This document shows, piece after piece, positions 7,562 to 13,481 of a stretch of DNA of 13,481 nucleotides. The notes beneath the pieces are model-generated. The model worked only from the letters and a program-made list of their open reading frames with translations. It had not been told where the DNA came from and ran no database searches. This DNA comes from Asparagopsis taxiformis. Taxonomy: Eukaryota > Rhodophyta > Florideophyceae > Bonnemaisoniales > Bonnemaisoniaceae. Positions within the stretch are counted from its first letter, which is position 1. Each line of letters starts with the position of its first letter. The stretch lies in NCBI GenBank assembly GCA_030407315.1, contig JALQPE010001352.1:1-13481 (forward strand). The letters run 5' to 3'. The position numbers and the translations under genes are program-made.

Positions 7562-9227
7562 TCACTTGTTCCTAGGTGAGAAAGAAGGCATTAATCGCGA
7601 GTCTATGCGAACCCGAGTCCCGTTCTCGGGTGACCGATGCACTCGGCCTTCAATAATTTGATTGCCACGAACTTTCCTCAGCTCCTGTTCCATTTGTTCG
7701 TTTTTGTATCGGAGAATCTCTTTCTAATGAGTCTACCGATGCATGCTAACTTCGAACTTTAATTTCTCAGCCGCCATTTTCTTTTTCTCTCCCTCTAGTT
7801 TCTTGTTTTCTTCCTTCACATGCTCCAATTCTAACTTTAGTTTCTCCATTTCTTTTATCTGCTTCCTCAGCTCGCCTGCTTCATGCTTCAGTTTTAAATT
7901 TTCAGCTTTGACTTTTAGATTCTCCTCCTCTAACTCTATCTCTCGCATCGCAGAACGAGTTATTTCATGGTCTTCCTGTTTTCCTTCAAAAACTAGAAAG
8001 CTATCTCGAAGATCCATCGCTTGAATAGGTTTTTTAGGTTGAGTAGAGTTTAGTGGAACTTCTTGAACAGGAGTTTTAGGAGTTTCATCCTCGAAATCAG
8101 CAAAAATATTTAGCAAGTGTTTAGACTTATTATTCGCAGATTTTTGACCTTGAGACGACTTTCCAATACTTCTCTTGACTGCAGACGACAGTTTGATCTT
8201 TCCGTCGCCTTTCCGAAGTTGCTCCATTGAGCTATCTAGTTTAAGGTGAGTGCTTCTTTTCATGGTATGTCTTGGATCAAAATGCTCATTTAAATTGAGA
8301 CTAAAGTTATTATCCTTTAACGATTGAGCTTTGTTTCGGAAGTCTGTTTGCATCAAATTGAGCAAGATTATGTCTCTATTGATTCTGGAGTTGAAATTGA
8401 TGGTGAAACTTTTAGGAGTTTCTTTCAAAGTTTTAGAAACATTGTTTTCCAAAAAATGTTTAAATGATTTGGTTCTGTTCCTCAGGTCTACCCGAAGTTC
8501 ACTTACTCTTGAGTTTGTTTTGAAAGTGAAATCTGAAAAGGAGAAACTAATTTGGCTGATATCGTCTTTAGAAATGATGGTAAAATTGCAATTGTCGACA
8601 GTTGCTTTCGCATCGAAGGAAAAATCAGCCATGAAATCGAGCTTTAATGTGGCAGGAATTTCATCGACTAAGTATAATTGCCTCTCCTGTAGCTGTTTAT
8701 CCATCCTAATTGGGGATGTGCTGCAGGTATGCACTCTCTTGTCCTCAGTCTGTGTTAAAGATTGAATACGATGACTGTGACCTCAATTGCACAATGGAGA
8801 TCGAGCGGAGAGCACTCATATGTTGTAAATGGATTGCAGATTTCCTATTTTTTATTAGTCGTAGAGTTGATTCTCTTCCAGACTACCTGAAGGATGCTCG
8901 ACTGCACCTCTTTACAACACAGAGTGAGTTGGCAGCTAGTAGTCGGACTGGTTGGAACCAGCTTTATCTTTTAGTTTTCTTGATCGACTGAGATATGGTT
9001 CATTCGAAAAGCGTTTTGCTCTTGCCACCTTAATAATTTATCCAGCTGAGAAAACGTATTTTTAAAAACATCTGATGAACTTTTTTGGGAGGCTACCTCT
9101 CATCTTGACCTTCTATCGGTAGAAGTAGATCCTCCCTATTAATTCTATATACTTTTTGATGAATTTAAGCAATATGCAGGAAGAGACAGTTTTCTGGAAT
9201 TTATTATCGGGTTTGATTGTACTGCAT
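7562..9227 (-). CDS. Coiled-coil protein with possible Ig-like domain, 542 aa
   Basis: Start ATG 9227-9225; exons 9227-9110, 9092-8770 and 8749-7562; stop TGA 7564-7562, beyond two in-frame UAGs (near 7733 and 7724). Residues about 80-180 look like a beta-rich domain: CQLTLCC, then VVWKRINS, then a Y-x-C...DLHCAIEVTV strand pair. That order recalls the Ig-like repeats of plant AIR9, a microtubule-associated protein, but the match is weak. The middle (about 180-400) is Ser/Lys/Asn-rich and mostly disordered. Residues about 415-508 form a strong coiled coil full of Glu and Lys heptads (for example EMEKLKLELEHVKEENKKLE). Cytoskeletal or scaffold function is a guess. The splice at 8750-8769 is well supported; the first exon depends on a 17-nt intron. 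A later start at ATG 9003 would give a shorter protein. Confidence 0.8.
8750..8769 (-). other. 20-nt intron in the coiled-coil gene
   Basis: Coding strand GTATTC...ACACAG, phase 0. It joins IEVTVI to TEDKRVH. Without splicing, the downstream frame runs back into a TGA with no ATG at an acceptable place. Confidence 0.8.
9093..9109 (-). other. Tentative 17-nt intron in the coiled-coil gene
   Basis: Coding strand GTCAAGATGAGAGGTAG. Removing it skips an in-frame TGA and joins LLLPIE to ASQKSSSDVFKN in one protein-like frame that begins with ATG. It is shorter than the other introns, so an indel is the alternative. Confidence 0.5.
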
Positions 9228-9282
9228 TCTAATTTTATAATCGACTTTCAAATTCAGCCGAAGTAATATTAAATAGTGGTAA
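9228..9282. promoter_or_regulatory. Short bidirectional promoter gap
   Basis: Only 55 bp separate the start codons of the coiled-coil gene (minus) and the phosphatase gene (plus). The gap is AT-rich and must hold the core promoters of both, unless the minus gene starts at 9003. Confidence 0.4.
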
Positions 9283-10211
9283 ATGAACGTCGATAGTTGG
9301 ATCGAGAAGGTGCTGAAGTGCTAAATACTCCCTGAAAGTGCGATAAGGAAACTTTGCCGAAAAGTGAAGGCACTGTTGTTTGAATAATCAAATGTGCAGC
9401 CGGTTCAGGCGCCTGTCACCATCTGTGGCGATGTCCACGGTCAGTTTTACGACGTGCTGATGATGTTCGAAAAGGGCAGAATGCCTCCAGGCACTCGATA
9501 CATTCTTTTGGGAGACTACGTTGATCGAGGGTACAATTCAGTGGAAACGATCACTCTCCTATTCTGTCTGAAAGTCAAGTACCCCGACATGATGACACTT
9601 TTGAGGGGAAACCATGAGTCTCGGACGATTACCTACATGTATGGCTTTTATGAGGAGATCAGCAGGAAGTATGGCAATCATAATGTGTGGTACCTGTTTA
9701 ACGAGGTATTCGACTTTTTGCCCATTGGAGCCATTATTGAAGGTAAACCAGTCCTTATTTAGGCAAGATATTCTGTGTACACGGTGGCCTTTCTCCCAAA
9801 ATGAACACGATTGACCACATTCGATCCATCGAACGCAATGTTGAAATTCCTACATCGGGGCCACTATGTGATCTGATGTGGTCTGATCCAGAGGAGGTTG
9901 ATGCCTGGGCTCAGAACCCTCGAGGGGCTGGTTGGCAGTTCGGGCAAAGGGTGGTAGAGGAGTTCAATCGAATCAACAACCTAACTCTCATTGTGCGGGC
10001 ACATCAACTGGTCAAGGAGGGGTACAAAGTGCAGTTTGATAAGAAAATAGTCACGGTTTGGTCAGCACCCAACTACTGCTACCGGATGAATAACCAGGCA
10101 TCCATCATGGAAGTCAACCAGAACCTAGAGTACAAATTTACAGTCTACAACGCATCCCCACAGAGCGAGAAATCAGTCGACTTCAAGACTCTGATACCGT
10201 ACTTCCTTTGA
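9283..10211 (+). CDS. PP6/Sit4-type Ser/Thr protein phosphatase catalytic subunit, 302 aa
   Basis: Metal-dependent phosphatase of the PP2A/PP4/PP6 group, cytosolic or nuclear. All signature motifs are present: GDVHG (49-53), GDYVDRG (77-83), RGNHE (108-112), VHGGLSP (about 157), RAHQLV and WSAPNYCYR, ending PYFL with the C-terminal Leu that is methylated in this group. Features closest to PP6/Sit4 are LPES near the start, [19 protein letters not shown], the W-A-x-NPRGAGW stretch and the IPYFL end, against the DYFL of PP2A and PP4. UAA encodes residue 14 and residue 35; the latter is the invariant Glu before SNVQ. A 20-nt intron splits the codon after IIEG. Length (302) is typical. Likely works with regulatory subunits not seen here. 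Confidence 0.95.
9743..9762 (+). other. 20-nt intron in the phosphatase gene
   Basis: GTAAACC...TTATTTAG, phase 1. Splicing turns AIIEG plus the next exon into [15 protein letters not shown], exactly the family sequence at this point. Unspliced, the phosphatase motif HGGLSP would be out of frame. Confidence 0.97.
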
Positions 10212-10336
10212 TCACTACTCACCAAGTTCTATCTTATATTTTGTGGATTGATTGGCCTTGACAATTGAAAATACTCCAGCACAGTGCTTTGTCGATTCAA
10301 TGCTATTTATAATTCAAACTTACTGAATACCTGGCT

Positions 10337-11626
10337 ATGATCAATTCTCGCACTTATTCGGAAGAGGAGATGAACCGTCCTCTGTCCCACTCTGAGTGTG
10401 CTTTCCTAAGTACATATCCTGTGATGCAAGCTAGTTCGGACAAAGTTCAAAGAAAGCTACTCAACATAGTTCCAATTCTACCTGGCCAACCCAATCAATC
10501 AGATGATTTTTAGCTAAAGAAAGAACCTACTCAACGTCTTATACAAAGATGGGCTGTTGTGGAGCGTAGATGAAGAATTTCTAAAAAGGATGTACCACTA
10601 CGAATCTAGATAGGGGAAGCCTTAGATTAACCATCGAATACAAATATTCTCAGGTAACAATGAGCCAATGCAGATTTCTATGCTACAAGTCCAACCCTCG
10701 GGAGCTTCTACCCAAACATGATCTTGAGCAAGACTTCAGCTATTTTCATGAAAAGATTTCACAGGATTGCCAAAACAGTCAACCCTGACGACACATCGAA
10801 CATGTTCGATTCAGAATAATCATCTGATCTTAATCGTTTGGCTAAAAGTGTTTTACTAGACGAAGAAATGAGCGTCTACCTGAAAAGCATAGACTCCAAC
10901 GACATTTAGAACGATGTCGAAAACAGCAATTAATATGTAAATAACTTGCTCAAAGAAAGCTATTTTAGTGACTCCGTTCACGACATTTATGAATAAAGTG
11001 CAAGTAACAAGAGAGTCAAATACATAAAAGAGCCGAAACCAGACTATAAGAAGTCAAACACTGAGTTATAAGATAATCTCAGTCATTTGATTTGCGATCA
11101 AAACGACTACGATGTCGAAGAAACATTAAAAAACTATGAAAGGTATTCCAAATAATTTGGATTACCATTTTAATAAAGGTCGAAAAAACTTCCTTTGAAG
11201 GAAAAGTAGATACCTAAGCAAAAATTAACAACCAAGATGTCAGTAGAACCTCTTGATTTTCGACCTCCTTCATACCGTCCTCAATATAGGTCGCCTCACG
11301 GGTAATACTATCCAAGCAGAAACCGGTAGCCACAAGACACTACTTCTCCTAAATTAAATACTTAGCGAGGGTACTTCTAAAGCAGAAAAAACTACAATCG
11401 GTATGCTCGAAATGAACTAATCCAGGCCAAAGAGTTTTCGGAGCAGAAAACAGCCAATTATAGAATACCCCAGCCTGATACATACCAGAGACAATAACCT
11501 TACTAAAAAGAAAAGAAGCAAAAAATCAGAGAAAAAGCTGCTGAGCTACTAGGACTAAATTTTAACAACAAGCTGGAAAGAAAGAGAAACACCGAGCACC
11601 TAACCAGCAGACAGCATTACCTTTGA
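10337..11626 (+). CDS. Hypothetical hydrophilic protein, 414 aa
   Basis: Exons 10337-10444, 10470-10653 and 10674-11626, ending at TGA 11624-11626. No family recognised. Residues about 37-130 look folded (FQFYLANPINQMIFSERK, then LLNVLYKDGLLWSVDEEF, then INHRIQIFSD). After that the chain is rich in Ser, Asn, Asp, Glu, Lys and Arg with no membrane segment or signal peptide, and includes a Pro/Tyr/Arg-rich stretch (RPPSYRPQYRSP). About 18 UAR codons are read as Glu, the densest use in the window, so a standard-code reading shows nothing at all here. The second intron (20 nt) is well formed; the first (25 nt) is inferred from the change of frame after SSDK. Lies 125 bp after the phosphatase gene on the same strand. 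Confidence 0.75.
10445..10469 (+). other. Tentative 25-nt intron in the hypothetical gene
   Basis: GTTCAAAG...AACATAG, phase 0. Joins SSDK to FQFYLANP and moves the frame into the one that stays open for the rest of the gene; the other frame ends at TGA near 10572. A 34-nt alternative (10470-area GTTCC to TCAG at 10503) gives a less protein-like join. Confidence 0.55.
10654..10673 (+). other. 20-nt intron in the hypothetical gene
   Basis: GTAACA...AATGCAG, phase 1, joining RIQIFS to DFYATSP. It contains a TGA in the unspliced frame, so removal is needed to keep the gene open. Confidence 0.8.
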
Positions 11627-11678
11627 TTTCTTCTGGTATTTATATGACAGGAATATATCCGAGTGGGTTCTCACTCTT

Positions 11679-11684
11679 TATAAA
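11679..11684 (+). promoter_or_regulatory. Candidate TATA box for the lipase-like gene
   Basis: TATAAA 29 bp before the ATG at 11713, in an 86-bp gap after the previous stop. Spacing suits a TATA box with a very short leader. Motif match only. Confidence 0.35.
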
Positions 11685-11712
11685 TTAACTGTGTTGGGTA
11701 TTTTTATTTATA

Positions 11713-12684
11713 ATGTCAGAGCAGCTGTATGATGATTTCATGAAATTGCCACCATAAGAACAGATCAAGACGGCCAATTCTCGCAAGCAAGACGAAGTCG
11801 GAAAGCCTCTTCCGTTTAAGCGACTTTAGTTCCCTGAGCAAAATTTTATAAGTTTAACTTCAATCCAAGAAGGCAAACCGATCAGTTTAGCGACCTATCG
11901 GTATGAAGCAGCCGATGCAAAAGGGATCCTAATTGCTTTGCATGGTGTGTGCTCTCATGCAAGTTTATATGCAACTCTAGCTCATCGGTTGGCAAGTGAA
12001 GGATTTACTACAGTCGCAATGGATATAGCTGGGCATGGAAGGTCAGAGGGTTAAAGGGGATTGGTAGACGATTCCAAGCAAACCATGACAGACATCAGAT
12101 AATTTTACAATAAAATCAGCAAACTATATCCGAATAAGCCTATTTTCGTAATCGCTCATACATCAGGTTCTCTGTTTTGGCTCAACATACTCAAGAAGTA
12201 CGGAAAAGACATGAAGATCGCCGGAACAATACTTGCCTCGCTTTCACTGAAGAGGCCAGCAGGAAATGAAATAATGTCGACGCTGTCTGGGCTGGTTCTT
12301 AAAATCATGCCATCTAAGACTGGAGTGATACCAGTGAAATGGAACTAAATGGTCAAAAATAAGGCAGCATCAGTGTATTTGAGTCATGATCCTCTCATGT
12401 TCAATAAAGATGTACATACAGGAAGCCTTTCTGAGTTCTTCACTCTCCTTGAGAATATCAATGAAAGTACTTGGAGCACATTTGAGACTCCTCCTCTCGC
12501 CATTATCCAGGGACAATGGGATAGAAGCTCAGATGCTTGCTACGGTATACAGTTTTATTAGAGCATCCCAACGAAAGACAAGTAAATTTGGTACTACTCT
12601 AATTTATGGACGATGTTTCTGGTGGAGGAAGAGTACCCTGACATCGAAAATAGAATAGTTGAATGGCTATCGAAAAGAGTTTGA
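11713..12684 (+). CDS. Monoglyceride-lipase-like alpha/beta hydrolase with altered triad, 323 aa
   Basis: Serine-hydrolase fold of the monoacylglycerol lipase/lysophospholipase group. Conserved: the oxyanion HG motif (ALHGVCSH, H77-G78), the GHGRSEGER-G loop (residues about 107-116, with Glu114 encoded by UAA), and the acid residue in IIQGQWDR (D270). Not conserved: the nucleophile elbow, normally GHSMGG, reads AHTSGS with Thr150 where Ser belongs; and the catalytic His, expected in a YxGxYH-like segment before the last helix, aligns with Thr300 in SNLWTMF. If the alignment holds, the protein lacks a working triad and may be a pseudoenzyme that binds lipid or a partner. Seven UAR codons, no intron seen, no signal peptide. 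The whole frame is open to TGA 12682-12684, so it does not look like a decaying gene. Confidence 0.88.
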
Positions 12685-12745
12685 TAAAAATATTCCCAAT
12701 TTAACTTTATATCTAGACTAATTATACTAAATACGCGAATCTATC

Positions 12746-12780
12746 CTAGAGATATAGAAATATAGATCTCTAGATCTATA
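12746..12780. repeat. AT-rich overlapping inverted repeats between convergent genes
   Basis: TATAGATCT (12761-12769) and AGATCTATA (12772-12780) are exact inverted copies around CT. CTAGAGAT (12746-12753) and ATCTCTAG (12766-12773) form a second, overlapping pair. The segment lies between the 3' ends of the lipase-like and carrier genes (196-bp gap) and could fold into alternative hairpins at the RNA 3' ends. Confidence 0.6.
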
Positions 12781-12880
12781 GATATATGGTCCGATTTTAT
12801 ATATTTTATCTGAAGATGTCCTTCGGTTTGAGGGAGACTTCACTGGAACACCAATGATAGTTGTTAAACCAATAAATAAA

Positions 12881-13481
12881 TCAATGCTTGCCATCAGGAT
12901 AGAGCAGTTTCTTGGTTCTTTCGAATGCAATGAAGGTGGCTCCATTGACGAGGTAGGCTCTGAGCAGGAACCATCCAGCTCCTTTGTACATTGGGCGAGT
13001 GATTCAGTCTTGGCGATTTCCATTGCGCACTGGGTTGCTGATCGGTATTTGGGGTTGTGAAGGTCATCGTTCTGTATCTTCACCTTGATGTAGTGAGATG
13101 GGTAGATGATGCTCCAAGTGAGCATACCTGCAAGACCTCCTGCTTGGAAGGAGGCTGTCATCAAATCCAGTCCTACTTTGACCTAAGTGCATCGAGGATG
13201 GTGTCATAGCTGCCAAAGTAGATCATCAGTCCTCCCATTTCTCTGAGCAATGTTACATTGAACCCCAAGAACAGCTTCCTGAGTCCGTGTTCCTTGTAGA
13301 TATTCATGGCCATTTTGACAGATCCTGGACCATTTTTGTCTGGATTCATGAGTACTCTAAACCTGGCATGGTCCAGAGGAGTCTATATCGCATCAATAGT
13401 ACCACGATGACACCACTAGGGAATCCTGACATGCACCCTGCGAACATGACATAGGGGAGGGACAGCTCTCCCTTCTCGTTG
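12881..13481 (-). CDS. Mitochondrial carrier, carnitine/acylcarnitine-like, with two apparent frameshifts (5' end beyond window)
   Basis: SLC25 family: inner-membrane exchanger, here the second and third of three repeats. Repeat 2 reads FAGCMSGFPSGVIV then, after a 20-nt intron (13383-13402), TPLDHARFR, the P-x-D/E signature at the position seen in carnitine/acylcarnitine carriers; later LFLGFNVTLLREMGG and YFGSYD follow the repeat pattern. Repeat 3 has QAGGLAGMLTW, YPSHYIKVKIQ, MYKGAGWFLLRA and FERTKKLL, ending at TGA 12883-12881. The frame changes twice: near 13177-13179 (TTT) and near 12993-12995 (GGG). Each is explained by one missing base in a short run. Protein pattern on both sides is intact, which favours sequence errors or very recent damage over old decay. 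Substrate is inferred from overall resemblance. Confidence 0.85.
13383..13402 (-). other. 20-nt intron in the carrier gene
   Basis: Coding strand GTACTATT...ATATAG, phase 0. Splicing joins GVIV to TPLDHAR, giving the exact spacing between the AG turn and the signature Pro seen in carnitine carriers. Confidence 0.92.

Noticed and set aside
8331..8765. Long plus-strand frames opposite the coiled-coil gene, and those at 253-980 opposite the repeat gene
   Set aside because: They are mirror frames of strongly biased coding sequence on the other strand.
13383..13402. In-frame reading through ATA-UAG-ACT in the carrier as coding
   Set aside because: The UAG is the end of a 20-nt intron; splicing gives the exact carnitine-carrier spacing between the AG turn and TPLD.
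1..13481. UAA/UAG as glutamine (common ciliate code)
   Set aside because: It would put Gln at the catalytic Glu of HExxxH and at the invariant Glu of EESNVQ, and the Gln-rich repeat gene uses CAR almost exclusively.
1..13481. Standard code with many broken genes or a micronuclear segment full of internal eliminated sequences
   Set aside because: All UAR codons lie in frames that otherwise keep family motifs intact, and every gene end is TGA. No insert flanked by direct repeats was seen inside a motif.
1..13481. tRNA, rRNA, CRISPR, transposon, viral genes or telomere repeats
   Set aside because: None seen on reading both strands: no cloverleaf-like stretch was noticed, no spaced direct repeats apart from the coding repeats, and no runs of CCCCAA or GGGGTT.

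Overview
The window looks like gene-dense macronuclear DNA of a peritrich ciliate. Nine genes, most spliced, open up only if UAA and UAG are sense codons and UGA is the sole stop. The reassigned codons read as glutamate, not glutamine. UAA falls on the catalytic Glu of a HExxxH metalloprotease (5380-5382), on the invariant last Glu of EESNVQ in a PP6-type phosphatase (9385-9387), and on the Glu of SEGER in a monoglyceride-lipase relative (12052-12054). The Gln-rich repeat protein at the left edge spells dozens of Gln with CAA/CAG and has only one UAG. UAR=Glu with UGA stop is the peritrich nuclear code (Vorticella/Campanella/Carchesium type). The genus cannot be told from this sequence. A second hallmark is very small GT-AG introns, mostly 20-22 nt, plus one clear 126-nt intron.

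Layout. 1-1941 (minus, runs off the left edge): secreted protein with two H-type-lectin-like domains followed by ten 29-residue Cys-rich repeats. 2102-2452 (plus): possible small hypothetical gene. 2554-3781 (plus): ER protein disulfide isomerase of the P5 type. 4117-4779 (plus): small Cys-rich surface protein with signal peptide and hydrophobic tail. 4769-5862 (minus): MATCAP/DUF1704 tyrosine carboxypeptidase-like metalloprotease, convergent with the surface gene. 6248-7489 (plus): CCT-motif protein. 7562-9227 (minus): 542-residue coiled-coil protein. 9283-10211 (plus): PP6/Sit4-type phosphatase catalytic subunit. 10337-11626 (plus): hydrophilic hypothetical protein. 11713-12684 (plus): monoglyceride-lipase-like protein with two triad residues replaced. 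12881-13481 (minus, runs off the right edge): mitochondrial carrier of the carnitine/acylcarnitine type with two apparent frameshifts.

The genes do not form one pathway and look like ordinary housekeeping and surface genes. Two could be linked by location (PDI and the Cys-rich secreted proteins share the secretory route) and one by ciliate biology (MATCAP acts on tubulin elsewhere), but this is inference. I saw no rRNA, tRNA, CRISPR, transposon, virus or telomere repeat. Three apparent one-base losses, all in short homopolymers, suggest either sequence errors or real decay. Because UGA is the only stop, chance open frames of 50-100 codons are expected on both strands, so small unsupported frames are scored low.
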